This document shows, piece after piece, positions 8,284 through 17,597 of a DNA stretch of 32,836 nucleotides. Both the position numbers and the translations under genes were made by a program. The stretch spans positions 35,297-68,132 of the forward strand of contig PBVO01000106.1 in NCBI GenBank assembly GCA_002729015.1. Reading direction: 5' to 3'. The stretch comes from Candidatus Poribacteria bacterium (GTDB taxonomy: Bacteria; Poribacteria; WGA-4E; UBA9662). Each line of letters begins with the position of its first letter. Position 1 is the first letter of the stretch. The notes under the pieces were generated by a model. It saw nothing but the letters and a program-made list of their open reading frames with translations, was not told the origin of the DNA and searched no databases.

Positions 8284-9231
8284 TTAAACTAATTCCTACG
8301 TTGTACCTTGTTGAAAACAACATAATATAAGAAAAAAAAGCTAAAAAGACAAATTCAGATTTTCAAATTAGAGTCTCACGTGGAAGATCATAGAAGGGTG
8401 GAATTAGTTATCTACGTATTGAAAATCGTCATCACTCTCAACCCATAAATCGAAAAAATACCTTCGTTGAATTTCGTTGTGTTTTGTTAATGCGAAATAA
8501 CTTGTCATTGTAATAGAACAAAAAAGAAAGGTCTTATAAAGTTGATATTGACTTCTTGGACACATGGATATACCAAGGATAGAAGAACCTGAATGGTTTT
8601 ACCCGAAATTTATGTGTTTCTTTTTCGTATATTACTGAAATTCTGTTTCGTCATCTTTATTATACTCTCTAATAATATTTGAACCAGTTTTTACGATTGT
8701 ATCTGAATATTTGGAATATAGACTAAATTAAACCTAAGATATCGGCCATCTGCATGATCTTTCCTATATGATACAAGGGCTAATACAGTTTTAAATTAAT
8801 TCTTAACATATCTTTCAAGGTATTAGAATTACGTCCAACAGAAATTAGTCTATTATTTACCGATAGACTAAGAGAACTTTCGTTCTATTTCACAATTTTG
8901 TTTCGATATCTTTTTTGACAAAAGCCATCCTAAATAGTATGTTTCTTTGGTTAGTTTTTAATTATGTACTACAAAAACGGACTATAATTTCGATGCTTCT
9001 CCTTGTTTGTATCAGTGGAAACTGCAAATTCCAAACATGAGTCTTGATTGTGAAATCAATCTTCAATTATCAATATTCGGTAACTGAAGTTACTTCAGAT
9101 ATACTTTTTGATTGAAACTTACAATGATAACAACTTGGTCTACTCATCATAAAATGACTGTAAAAGTCTTGAACGTCAATTTTTATCGGTTGCTATATAG
9201 CCAAATTACCTGGTCATATCAGGAGGACTAA
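8284..9231. other. Gene-poor intergenic region (~950 bp)
   Basis: No convincing gene is seen on either strand; all frames are broken by stops and no frame shows family motifs. A short palindrome, CTGAAGT-T-ACTTCAG (9084-9098), followed by a T-rich stretch, sits about 130 nt before the ArsA-type gene. The 24-nt sequence at 9063-9086 has an imperfect copy at 11712-11735. The region lies upstream of both flanking genes, so promoters for both should be here, but none matches consensus well. Confidence 0.5.
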
Positions 9232-10413
9232 GTGAGAATTTTACTTTACACAGGAAAAGGTGGCGTCGGGAAAACCAGCATTGCTGCCGCCACCGGTTTG
9301 AAACTTAGCCAACAAGGATATAAAACAATAGTCATTTCACTAGATTCTGCTCATTCACTCGTTGACGCTTTTGACATTGATAATAATCTGATTCACCAGA
9401 CGGGGGAAATTGTTCAGCAAATCAGTGATCAGCTGTTCATTCAAGAAATAAATATTCAACAGGCATTAAAACAGTATTGGTCAGAGGTTCAATCTTATCT
9501 AGAACTAGTCTTGCAGGTCTCAGGTTTAGATCAAATTGTGGCTGAAGAAGTAGCCGTATTTCCAGGAATGGAAGAAATTTGTGCTTTACTGTACATTAAC
9601 CAGTACTATCGTGAAAAGTCTTATGATGTCATAATTCTAGATTGTGCACCAACGGGGGAATCTTTACGATTTGTAAGTATTCCAACCGTTTTGGATTGGT
9701 ACATACGAAACGTGTTCAAAATTCAACGAAATCTGGTTGGTGCAGCTAGGACCTTCGTCAAAAAAGTGGCAACTTTACCTTTACCAGAAGATGCCTATTT
9801 CCAAAACTTATCGGACTTATTTGATCAAATTGAAGGCGTAGACCAACTTTTAGAGGATCCTCAAATCACCACTGTCCGGTTGGTAAGTAACCCAGAAAAG
9901 ATGGTAATCAAAGAAACACAGCGGGCGTTTATGTACTTTAGCCTCTATGGATTAACTGTCGACTCTGTTATAATCAACCGAATACTACCATCCAACGTTG
10001 GCGGAGACTTTTTTGAGTCATGGAAAAAAACACAGAGCCAGTATATCGAACAAGCAGAGCGTTATTTTACTAATGTACCGATTTGGAAGGCCTACCTATT
10101 CGATGACCAAGTACTCGGCCTTGATGGACTGAAGAAGTTAGGAAATCAACTATACTCCGAAGTCGATCCTATTGCTTTTTACCAAAATGAAAAAGCTTAT
10201 GAATTTAGTAAAGATGGCGACCAGTACAAAATCTCCCTTCTACTTCCATTTATCGAGAAAGATGAGATTCAGCTAGCTAAAAGTAACGATGAAGTCGTTG
10301 TCCAAATTGGTGGTTTTCGTCAGCATATCCCACTACCGCGTTCATTGACGGATAAGCAACCATCGGGCGCGAGATTAGTCGAAAACCGATTGGTGATTAC
10401 GTTTAGCGACTAG
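9232..10413 (+). CDS. ArsA/Get3-family ATPase with C-terminal HSP20-like domain
   Basis: The 393-aa P-loop ATPase belongs to the deviant-Walker ArsA/Get3 class. The P-loop is TGKGGVGKT (7-15), the switch I-like motif is DSAHSLVDAF (38-47, usually DPAHSL), and DCAPTGESLRF is the switch II region. No arsenic-binding Cys or Get3 CxxC zinc motif is seen, so arsenite pumping is unlikely. The last ~70 residues (KISLLLPFIEKDEIQLAK ... LVENRLVITF) look like an alpha-crystallin/HSP20-like beta-sandwich. That architecture is known from cyanobacterial, chloroplast and other bacterial ArsA-HSP20 proteins, some called Get3d. The likely role is ATP-driven handling of a hydrophobic client. The start is a GTG with a strong AGGAGG about 6 nt upstream. 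It stands alone in a gene-poor tract. Confidence 0.87.
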   Translation: MRILLYTGKGGVGKTSIAAATGLKLSQQGYKTIVISLDSAHSLVDAFDIDNNLIHQTGEIVQQISDQLFIQEINIQQALKQYWSEVQSYLELVLQVSGLDQIVAEEVAVFPGMEEICALLYINQYYREKSYDVIILDCAPTGESLRFVSIPTVLDWYIRNVFKIQRNLVGAARTFVKKVATLPLPEDAYFQNLSDLFDQIEGVDQLLEDPQITTVRLVSNPEKMVIKETQRAFMYFSLYGLTVDSVIINRILPSNVGGDFFESWKKTQSQYIEQAERYFTNVPIWKAYLFDDQVLGLDGLKKLGNQLYSEVDPIAFYQNEKAYEFSKDGDQYKISLLLPFIEKDEIQLAKSNDEVVVQIGGFRQHIPLPRSLTDKQPSGARLVENRLVITFSD

Positions 10414-10433
10414 CTACGAGTGACCATCCTATA

Positions 10434-10480
10434 TTTTTACTTTATCAGTTTCAAGTAAATAATTTACTAACAAGTAAAAA
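10434..10480. repeat. Nested AT-rich inverted repeat after the ArsA-type gene
   Basis: TTTTTACTT (10434-10442) pairs with AAGTAAAAA (10472-10480), and inside lies a second inverted repeat, AGTAAAT-A-ATTTACT (10454-10468). It starts 20 nt after the stop codon. It could fold at the mRNA 3' end, but no T-tract follows and the stems are almost all A-T, so a terminator call is weak. Confidence 0.35.
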
Positions 10481-11754
10481 CAGTGGCACTCAGTACATAG
10501 GCTGGCCTGGTGAGTCCGAATAGTTGACTATTTACGGGTAAGTTCTCCAATCTTGTACTAATGAATTCGCCCTTCCACAACCGAATGCCAAGCTCTAAAT
10601 TGTCTATACAATTCTTCATTTTTTGGATAAAAATATTTTTCTTTCCGCCAAGAGAAAAAATCTGAACTCTATTGCCTCGGCTGATTGGTTACTCTTTTTG
10701 ATGTCATTATGCTTTCGTATCTGTGCAAATATACCGAAATCCCGTGATCTACTCATTTTATTTTGAACTTCAATTTCAAGAGTATTTTAATCAAAATTAA
10801 TTAGCTCTCTTTCTAGTTTTAGAATCCTTCTTACCAAAACAATAATCTACCGCTTGACTAGATCTTTCCAATGTGAGATATTGAAATTGGTTTTGGACAA
10901 AGAGGAATCTGTTACCCTCCCCAAAATTTACTGTCCTATAAATTTTGGCATTTAATGAGGTGAAGAATTGGGAATGGAACCTATTTGTCCAGCTAATCCA
11001 TTCGACCAAGGTGTCACAACTTTGGGAAACTATTTTCTGTCGACCTAAATCAGGATGTTTCTACGCTAGGCACCTGTTAAAGTCTCGTGAGTACAAAAAC
11101 ATTATTAATGATTTACCAAAACGAATGACATATTCTCCATTTTTTCGTATGCTTTGCTTGGTTCGATGATCTGTTTAGCGCACATCTAGAAGGGCAACTT
11201 GACGAATATGGAGTATTTTGTTTCATGTTGGTACCAAATCTTATAGTAGATTTTTCAAATATTACATAGGCTGAACATAGTGTTATGTACGTGTCGCTAT
11301 TCAAAGAATCAATGAGTTGAACCAAATAATTGCTCATGAATTTAGTTGATTCGATTCTATAACAAATGTCAAAAGATTATAGTCCTAGTTTGTATCTATA
11401 TTTATCCTGTGCTGTAAATGTTAATCGTTGGATATAATTTAATGAATTGCGACCTAAATTTGAAAATTGGACGTGGTGTAATGCAGTAAAATTAATCAAC
11501 TACTTCTTGTATGTAGAAAAAAGGCTGTGAAGGTGAATCTAAGGCTAATCTACTTTTCATCTAGATAGCCTGAAAACTTTATATTTGATGGAGATACGTT
11601 ATCTAATCAGCTGCTAGAGCTAGAATTGTTCAGTACTTCTGTATAACCTTCATCCCCAGAATATGCTGACCAAATCCAAGTACCAACTTGTGATTTGAAC
11701 TGTATTCGGCCTCAATTATCAATTTTCGTCAACTGGTTGCTATCAGTCTAAAGA

Positions 11755-11772
11755 AAGCCTTTTAAAAGGCTT
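11755..11772. repeat. 18-bp perfect palindrome
   Basis: AAGCCTTTTAAAAGGCTT reads the same on both strands. As RNA it would make a stem of up to 7 bp closing a TTAA loop. There is no following T-run on the plus strand and only TCTTT on the minus strand. It could be a terminator remnant or a protein-binding site; no neighbouring gene explains it. Confidence 0.4.
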
Positions 11773-12103
11773 CCTCATGTTCATCAGCCATATCGATGAG
11801 TTTTCTGTAATGCCATACAAGATGGCAAAAGTAAAGTTGAGACCGAAACTATTCGATTATAGAAAATTATGGGGATCCAAATACTTCGAAGTAACCCCAT
11901 CGTTTCCGGATTTCTGGATCTTTACTATCATTTCTGACTAAACTATAGGAAATATGCCTCAATAGACGAGGAATCAACTCAAATAAGCACCTAATACTCT
12001 TATCTAATTTGACCTTTTTCAATAATTACTGCGATTTTTTTAATCATAACTCAGAAACATTTCACCTTATACTTAAAATTCTTTTAACAGGAGAGGAGTA
12101 AAA

Positions 12104-12805
12104 ATGCGTCTTTATATCATTCGTCATGCCGATCCCGATTATGCAAATAGGACCATCACTCCGGAAGGGCACTTGGAAGCCGAAGCCCTTTCCAACCGTT
12201 TAGCATCTCAAGGATTAGATTTCATATATTCTTCGCCCTTGGGAAGAGCTATTCACACAGCTCAATATACGGCTAGGCTATTAGAAATGGATTACCAAAT
12301 TGAAGACTGGACTAAGGAAGCCAGTCTAATGATCGAAGATCCATCTAAAGGTAAGATTAGTGCTTGGGATTTAGATGGTGAGATAATTCGAGGTGAAATG
12401 CCCGCGACCACGTACGAGAACTGGTTTCATCAACCACCTTTTGATGCACCGATGTTCCAGGAGTACTTTGACGTACTTGTAAAACAGTCTGATCGTTTTC
12501 TATCTAACCATGGCTATGTAAGAGAAGGTCGTCGCTACCGGATCGTTGAAACTAATCAACACCAAATTGCTTTATTCTGCCATGGTGGGTTTGGTCTCAT
12601 TTGGATTTCTCATCTATTGGAACTACCAGTACCAATGGTATGGTCCAGTTTTTTTCTGGCTCCTAGTTCCGTAACCACTATCTTGTTCGACGAGCGTAGC
12701 AATCAGTGGGCAACCCCTCGTTGTATCGGCTTAGCTGATGTCTCTCACTTATATCAGGCCGGGTTGGATATCCAACCAAGTGGTATTAAAGCAAATTTTT
12801 ATTAA
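12104..12805 (+). CDS. Histidine phosphatase family protein (phosphoglycerate-mutase-like)
   Basis: The 233-aa protein has the branch-1 histidine phosphatase core: IIRHADPD with R7 and phospho-acceptor H8, a second Arg in SSPLGRAIHTAQ (R48), a candidate acid E72, and the C-terminal His in ALFCHGGFG (H160). The usual RHG triplet is RHA here, which is common in the family. The insertion between residues ~80 and 150 is longer than in simple phosphatases and may form a substrate lid. It is likely a cytosolic phosphatase acting on a small phosphorylated metabolite; the exact substrate is unknown. The start is well supported by GGAGAGGAG about 6 nt before the ATG. It follows a long gene-poor tract and precedes a DUF5107-like gene by 131 nt. 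Confidence 0.88.
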   Translation: MRLYIIRHADPDYANRTITPEGHLEAEALSNRLASQGLDFIYSSPLGRAIHTAQYTARLLEMDYQIEDWTKEASLMIEDPSKGKISAWDLDGEIIRGEMPATTYENWFHQPPFDAPMFQEYFDVLVKQSDRFLSNHGYVREGRRYRIVETNQHQIALFCHGGFGLIWISHLLELPVPMVWSSFFLAPSSVTTILFDERSNQWATPRCIGLADVSHLYQAGLDIQPSGIKANFY

Positions 12806-12936
12806 AATTTTAATTTTCAGCGTTGCCTAATCTTCAATCGAGGTTTTTCCTGATTTTCCAGCTAAGAATTATGCCAAATTAGCATAGAATAAAAAAAGGG
12901 TTATAAATCAAAAATGAAACGAGAAGTTTATTTTCT

Positions 12937-14241
12937 ATGAGTAATAACACTAGGAAAAATTATTCCAGTAGATCATTTCTTAAGTTGGAAGAAAAACTGC
13001 TAGTTATTCAGCAAGTTGATTACGAAAGTGGGATCTATTACAGATCTGAAAATCCTCTACCATATCTTGATTTCAAAAAAGTTGGGTGGGATCGAATTAT
13101 TCCAAAAGAGCATAAGGCTGTCGTTATAGAAAATCAATTCGTATCAATAACTATACTACCAGAGATGGGGCGTATTTATTCAATGATTTACCAACCCACC
13201 GGTCATGAGACGTTGTGGCGAAACGACATCATCCGCCCTGGTGGAGCTAACAATGAACTTGGTTGGTGGTTATGGATCGGTGGTATTGAATACACACTTC
13301 CCAGAGACGAACACGGAACTAGTTGGGCTTTAACGTGGGATTATGAGATCCTAAAGAACACCGACACTTGTAAAACCTTACGAATGCAAGTCAAGGAACC
13401 GACCTCAGGTCTTTACCACCGGATTGACTTGAGCCTAGCAGCTAATAGTTCAGCACTAAAAAGTGAAATAAGTATCTGGAATCCAACATCGGAAACTGTT
13501 AATTTTGCTCACTGGATTAATCCGATGTGGGTACCAGGAGGGAAAAATGAATTAACGGACCAAACAGAATTTCTAATTCCGACTAAACAAGTATTGATTG
13601 CAGAACGTTGGCAAGAAAATTTAGGGCCTAGTCCACAGCCTTGGGATGAAAACCCACTCCGCTATATTTGCAATTGGCCTAAAATGGGAGATCTTATGGC
13701 TGATGGGCTAGATGCTGGTTTCTATGGAGTATATTCACACGAAGAAGAAGAGGGAGTCGTACGTATTTTTGACCCAGATATCAATCCTGGAGTTGACATT
13801 TGGACTTATGGCTTCAACCCATATGATGTTCCCATGGGTTCAGGGAAAAAGAACAAGGGATATGCTGAAATGTGGGGAGGGACCGTAAAACACTTCCCAG
13901 ATGAGACGGCACCGTTATCGCCCAATGGTACCATTAGTTGGAGTGAATGGATGTACCCCTTCCAGAAAACAAAAGGGTTGAGCATTGCAACTGAGAACGT
14001 TGCACTGCACCACCGGTCAGTATCAAATGGATTGGAAGTTTTTCTTTGTCCTTCAATTCCAATTAGTTCTGCGCAAATTAAATTTCAAATTGATGGTGAA
14101 ACTATCATATCTAAATCATTCAGCACTTCACCTGATAACCCTTATCACGTAATAATCGAATGGGAAAAAATATCAACTGTTAGTAATGTTTTAATGATTC
14201 TTCTTGATGGAGAGGAAGAAATACTCCGTATTCAAATATAG
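12937..14241 (+). CDS. DUF5107-like (galactose-mutarotase-like sandwich) protein
   Basis: The 434-aa protein has no signal peptide. The stretch from ~60 to 125 resembles the DUF5107 / mutarotase-like supersandwich pattern: an AVVIENQFVSITILPEMGR strand pair, GHETLWRNDIIRPGG, then a Trp- and Gly-rich WWLWIGGIEYTLPRDEH block with acidic and His residues that in related folds line a sugar site. Later blocks include EMWGGTVKHFPDE and SEWMYPF. It is probably carbohydrate-binding or a carbohydrate-processing enzyme; no reaction can be assigned. The ribosome site is weak (only GAGA upstream). It lies between the phosphatase and a PhyH-family gene on the same strand, with gaps of 131 and 209 nt, so an operon is not certain. 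Confidence 0.65.
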   Translation: MSNNTRKNYSSRSFLKLEEKLLVIQQVDYESGIYYRSENPLPYLDFKKVGWDRIIPKEHKAVVIENQFVSITILPEMGRIYSMIYQPTGHETLWRNDIIRPGGANNELGWWLWIGGIEYTLPRDEHGTSWALTWDYEILKNTDTCKTLRMQVKEPTSGLYHRIDLSLAANSSALKSEISIWNPTSETVNFAHWINPMWVPGGKNELTDQTEFLIPTKQVLIAERWQENLGPSPQPWDENPLRYICNWPKMGDLMADGLDAGFYGVYSHEEEEGVVRIFDPDINPGVDIWTYGFNPYDVPMGSGKKNKGYAEMWGGTVKHFPDETAPLSPNGTISWSEWMYPFQKTKGLSIATENVALHHRSVSNGLEVFLCPSIPISSAQIKFQIDGETIISKSFSTSPDNPYHVIIEWEKISTVSNVLMILLDGEEEILRIQI

Positions 14242-14450
14242 GTATTCACTCCGTATTTCAAAATTCTACAACAGGCATGGTGAGTAAGGAATAAGATTAG
14301 TCTCCTAGCATCAGAAAGTAAATAGTTTATTTTACCTGAAAAATTGAGCCGTTGGACGAGGAGAAGCCTATAACACTATAATGATTCAGATCTTCTAGAA
14401 AGACAACCATAAGCATCACAAAAGAATTTCAAAAACACGGAGAATAGAGA

Positions 14451-15329
14451 ATGAATGAACATGAGAAGTACTTATTTGACCTGCGTGGCTATATTGTTGT
14501 TAGGAATGCTCTCACTGTAGAACAAATAGACGATCTATCAAAGCGGTTGGAGACACGACGTAAGCAGAAAAATATCTCTTTAGGATCTGACCGAACCCAA
14601 AATGCTGAAGGCGATCTGGCCTGGACAGCTTCATCACTGCTGGAATGGGGTGGGAGCTACCTTGATTTAGTAGATCTGCCCACCATTCGACCATATCTCG
14701 AAGTTCTGTTGGGCAAAAATTATCGATTAGACCATGACTACATAAAAATAGATAGTATCAGACAAAATAGGAAACTCTACCTACATGGTGGAGGACAAGG
14801 CGCCGGTGGTGCAAGCGACCTAGTAGGGCCGACAGATGGGGGGCAATGCTATTACCGATTTAGTAATGGAAGATTCTTCAATGGTTTAGTTGCAGTCGCG
14901 TTCGAGCTAGATACAATACCTGTTGGTCATGGTGGGTTTGCTTGTATTTCTGGTAGCCACAAAGTTAATTTTGAATTGCCAAGTGACTGGAAAGTTAGCA
15001 ACACACAAGAAGAAATTCCTGAGTGTGTCGATTGGGTGGCTGCGTCGGCTGGAGATGCAATCATATTCACGGAAGCGTGTGCTCACGGTACTATACCATG
15101 GCGTGGTGAAGGAGAGCGTCGTACTATCTTCTATAAATATTGCCCACATGCTGTTGCATGGAGTCCTTGTTATTATAATTCTGATAATTATCCAGAGTTA
15201 ACAGAAAGTCAAAAAGCCTTTTTGCTGCCACCAAGTGCATTTGGCCCGGCTCCTGAAGTTAATAGTGTTTGGAAAAAAGCTCAAGAAGAACAACGAGAAC
15301 TGATGAAATTTCGAAAAGACCAAGATTAG
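14451..15329 (+). CDS. Phytanoyl-CoA dioxygenase (PhyH)-family protein with altered iron site
   Basis: The 292-aa protein has the PhyH-type jelly roll of Fe(II)/2-oxoglutarate oxygenases: the N-terminal LFDLRGYIVVRNAL helix-strand, LDHDYIKID, YLHGGGQG, then GHGGFACISGSHK and the C-terminal AGDAIIFTEACAHGT...RRT. The distal His is H212 and the 2-oxoglutarate-binding Arg is R223 or R224. The expected His-X-Asp reads H112-G113-G114, so the carboxylate ligand is absent at its usual place. The same replacement (His-X-Ala/Gly) is what distinguishes Fe/2OG halogenases, but HGG also seems common in one environmental PhyH subgroup, so function is open. The start is an ATG with GGAGAATAGAGA upstream. 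Substrate unknown. Confidence 0.85.
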   Translation: MNEHEKYLFDLRGYIVVRNALTVEQIDDLSKRLETRRKQKNISLGSDRTQNAEGDLAWTASSLLEWGGSYLDLVDLPTIRPYLEVLLGKNYRLDHDYIKIDSIRQNRKLYLHGGGQGAGGASDLVGPTDGGQCYYRFSNGRFFNGLVAVAFELDTIPVGHGGFACISGSHKVNFELPSDWKVSNTQEEIPECVDWVAASAGDAIIFTEACAHGTIPWRGEGERRTIFYKYCPHAVAWSPCYYNSDNYPELTESQKAFLLPPSAFGPAPEVNSVWKKAQEEQRELMKFRKDQD

Positions 15330-15652
15330 AACACGTCTTTTTTTGATTTTTCGAAGGTCTTATACGTTCAGGTCATCCCGATTTGGTTTTATTTATTTGT
15401 TGAGAATAATCTGTTTTTTTGAATGAATACTTGAAATTGGTTTAACAAAATTAAAATAAATAAGGAGACAATACTCAGTTATTCGGGAGTATATTAAAAG
15501 GTGTTAAAGTTGTTAGAAATTTTCCTCTTCGGCATTTATGACACACATCAAACCTATATATTTACCCAGCTTACTTTCTAATCACTTCTAATTTCAATTC
15601 GTATTGTATCGATATTTTGAAAGTAGTGAAAAAGTAACTTCTGATACTTCCG
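15330..15652. other. Intergenic region between convergent genes (~320 bp)
   Basis: No gene is seen. An AAGGAG sequence (15462-15467) is not followed by a usable start codon or open frame. AT-rich, with no clear terminator. Confidence 0.5.
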
Positions 15653-16522
15653 TTATCCTAAGCCTAGGTTAACTAACACTAGTGAAATACTAGTCAATAC
15701 TACTCCTAAAGTCATCATTTTATTGAATCGTTCACCTAAAACCAAAACACCAACAATGGTTGTGAACAACATTCCACCTGAGCTAGATACAGGAAATACG
15801 ACCGAAGCAGGCAAATGGTCAAGCGCAACCAAAAACATACCACTTCCTGTAATATTACAGAAGCCTATCAAAATGCCATAAAAGAGCTCTATATAGTTAG
15901 GTAGCTGACGTTTGCCAAAGCAAACAAACAAATACGGTATAGTCGTAACAAGAAAAAGAAAGACCAAATACATCGGTTTTTGATCAATGGGGCACATTTC
16001 GTTGAATCCCTTCATAGCTATACTACCTACACCAGAATTTATAAATAGTAAAGCAACTATGACGAATGTGATTTTGGTTTTTTGTCTTTCTCTAGTGTGA
16101 TCATCCGTTGTTGTTGATTCAGTATTCATAGCTAGTAAAGGGAGAGCAATTACAGCTATCAGAATCCCTATTTTTTGATAAATATTGACGGGATCATTCC
16201 AAAAAAATACTGATAAAATGATCGGAATTATCATTGATAATCTGATGGCTGCAGTGGTAACAATAATTCCGATCACTCGTATCCCTGCCACGACCAATAC
16301 GAAACCAAGTGCATAAGAAGCACCATTAGCCAAGCCAAAAGCAAATGTAAATTTGGTAAAACCGAGGTTTCCTTCTTGGAAAGCTAAAAAACAAGCCAAA
16401 ATAAAAGCGGTAGAATAATTAACTAAACCAATTGGATTCAATCGGTGTCCACGATTTTTGGCATCTTTGAGAAGAAGACCAAACCCCGAAAGCAAGACAA
16501 TATGCCAAACCAAATAAATCAT
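15653..16522 (-). CDS. DMT/EamA-family membrane transporter
   Basis: The 289-aa integral membrane protein has about ten hydrophobic segments in two halves separated by a polar loop near residues 136-150 (ESTTTDDHTRERQKTK). This matches the two-EamA-domain drug/metabolite transporter superfamily. Its C-terminal segment with PVSSSGGMLFTTIVGVLVLGER is typical of the second domain's TM8-9. It probably exports or imports a small metabolite; the substrate is not predictable. No strong ribosome site is seen before the ATG at 16522. Its neighbours are a PhyH gene on each side, so a link to the same small-molecule pathway is possible but only by position. Confidence 0.87.
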   Translation of the reverse strand: MIYLVWHIVLLSGFGLLLKDAKNRGHRLNPIGLVNYSTAFILACFLAFQEGNLGFTKFTFAFGLANGASYALGFVLVVAGIRVIGIIVTTAAIRLSMIIPIILSVFFWNDPVNIYQKIGILIAVIALPLLAMNTESTTTDDHTRERQKTKITFVIVALLFINSGVGSIAMKGFNEMCPIDQKPMYLVFLFLVTTIPYLFVCFGKRQLPNYIELFYGILIGFCNITGSGMFLVALDHLPASVVFPVSSSGGMLFTTIVGVLVLGERFNKMMTLGVVLTSISLVLVNLGLG

Positions 16523-16688
16523 AACTTGAGGCCGTGTTGTACATTCACATCTACTACAAATTTATCTTGTAGTTGGAAACATTATCCAAAGTTCGACGGA
16601 TTCGATCGTTTAGACTTGCCGCTTGGTGTATTTTTGTATGAAATGTGGAGGGATAGTTTTGATTTTTTCTTCTAGTATAAAACTTGAG

Positions 16689-16726
16689 GCTTAGGCTGAA
16701 ATGGAAACATCCATCTCAGCCTAAGC
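16689..16726 (-). terminator. Strong hairpin downstream of the PhyH/123-aa gene pair
   Basis: GCTTAGGCTGA (16689-16699) pairs perfectly with TCAGCCTAAGC (16716-16726), and the inner ATGGA/TCCAT (16701-16705/16710-16714) extends it to a 16-bp stem with one mismatch and a 4-nt loop. Read on the minus strand it lies ~66 nt after the PhyH stop and is followed by CTCAAGTTTTA, a weak T-tract. It likely ends the PhyH transcript before the DMT gene. Confidence 0.6.
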
Positions 16727-16792
16727 GTATTGGGAAGAATCTTTTCATGTAGTTACCTCCCAGCTTTTCCTAGATCGGCTGTAAGGCTTTAT

Positions 16793-17584
16793 TTATAACT
16801 GAATTTGATTAAGAGGGATGCCAGTCACAAACATACGAGCTGGGTGATATTCTGCTTGATATTCTGTTAGGCCACACAGCCAATTCCAAGTATGCTCTCC
16901 TCTTCGTCTGTCTCGATAAGACTCGACCTCAGTCACATATCGATGTCGACCGGAATGTTGGTATGTTGGAACCTCGTTTGATTCTATAGCCCAATCTCTT
17001 TTGGGCGGTTGGGTACGAAAAAAAGAAAACTTTATCATACTTCGCTTTTTTTGATTAATCTTTGGACCAGCTTTATGCCAGATGCCATAATGAGTCATAA
17101 CTACCGTGCCAGCCGGAACGGTAAGGCATATCTGCCCCGTAATATTACCGTAGTGTGCAATAGCTTCTCGATCTACTAATCGCTGATGGGAGCCAGGCAC
17201 GACTATGGTAGGACCATCATCTATTTCAACTAATTGAGGGTAATAATAGCATTGGAGATGAGTTATGCCATAACCAGACTCAGTCAGTCCATCTGAATGT
17301 AGCGTTTGACCCTCGTGTGGGTGTTCGTAGAGATGGTTATGTGCAGATGTAGGCAGAGTAAAGTTCTGACCCAATAAAGATCGAGCAACTCCGGCAACTT
17401 GCGGATGTAATAACACATTTTGACGAAAGGATCTACTTTGTATAAAGTCTGTCAGATGACCAGGAGGTAAGGATTGACACTTCGAGTTGAAGTCTTCTTC
17501 AATAATAGACTCCAAGATAATATAACCGTTATGAATAAAGTCGAATACTTGTTTGTCGTTTAAAGTTGGCTGAACATTGATCAC
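16793..17584 (-). CDS. Phytanoyl-CoA dioxygenase (PhyH)-family Fe(II)/2-oxoglutarate oxygenase
   Basis: The 263-aa oxygenase keeps the full metal site: H96-S97-D98 in TLHSDG and the distal H170 in YGIWHKAGP. The 2-oxoglutarate Arg is R181, ten residues after the second His, the classical HX10R spacing. Other family marks are FIHNGYIILESII near the N-terminus and GPTIVVPGSHQRL. It should hydroxylate a small organic substrate using O2 and 2-oxoglutarate; which one is unknown. The start is a GTG with AGGGGGAA about 8 nt upstream. It lies 13 nt after an unknown 123-aa gene on the same strand, so the two are almost certainly co-transcribed, and a strong hairpin follows. Confidence 0.9.
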   Translation of the reverse strand: MINVQPTLNDKQVFDFIHNGYIILESIIEEDFNSKCQSLPPGHLTDFIQSRSFRQNVLLHPQVAGVARSLLGQNFTLPTSAHNHLYEHPHEGQTLHSDGLTESGYGITHLQCYYYPQLVEIDDGPTIVVPGSHQRLVDREAIAHYGNITGQICLTVPAGTVVMTHYGIWHKAGPKINQKKRSMIKFSFFRTQPPKRDWAIESNEVPTYQHSGRHRYVTEVESYRDRRRGEHTWNWLCGLTEYQAEYHPARMFVTGIPLNQIQL

Positions 17585-17597
17585 TTGTTAATTCCCC

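Larger units (their letters stand above)
10414..12103. other. Gene-poor intergenic region (~1.7 kb)
   Basis: Only short open frames occur (50-75 codons on both strands), with no recognisable motifs, no good ribosome sites and mutual overlap, so none is called. Symmetric elements are the only structure seen: a nested AT-rich inverted repeat at 10434-10480 and an 18-bp perfect palindrome at 11755-11772. The tract may be a decayed gene region or contain an unrecognised RNA. Confidence 0.5.

Noticed and set aside
8564..8638. Tiny 24-codon frame beginning MDIPRIEEPEWFYP
   Set aside because: It looks protein-like for a few residues but is too short, and no neighbouring frame continues it.
9232..10413. 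Considered as an arsenite-pump ATPase ArsA
   Set aside because: Single (not duplicated) ATPase unit, no arsenic-binding Cys and no arsB/arsD/arsR neighbours.
10467..10619. 50-codon minus-strand open frame with no stops for about 75 codons upstream
   Set aside because: No recognisable motif, no ribosome site, and such lengths are expected by chance in a 1.7-kb AT-rich tract.
10797..11337. Three overlapping 70-75-codon frames on both strands
   Set aside because: They overlap one another on opposite strands, lack ribosome sites and show no family resemblance or sensible composition.
15462..15560. AAGGAG ribosome-site-like sequence in the 15.3-15.6 kb gap
   Set aside because: The following frames have no start codon at the right distance and stop within about 25 codons.
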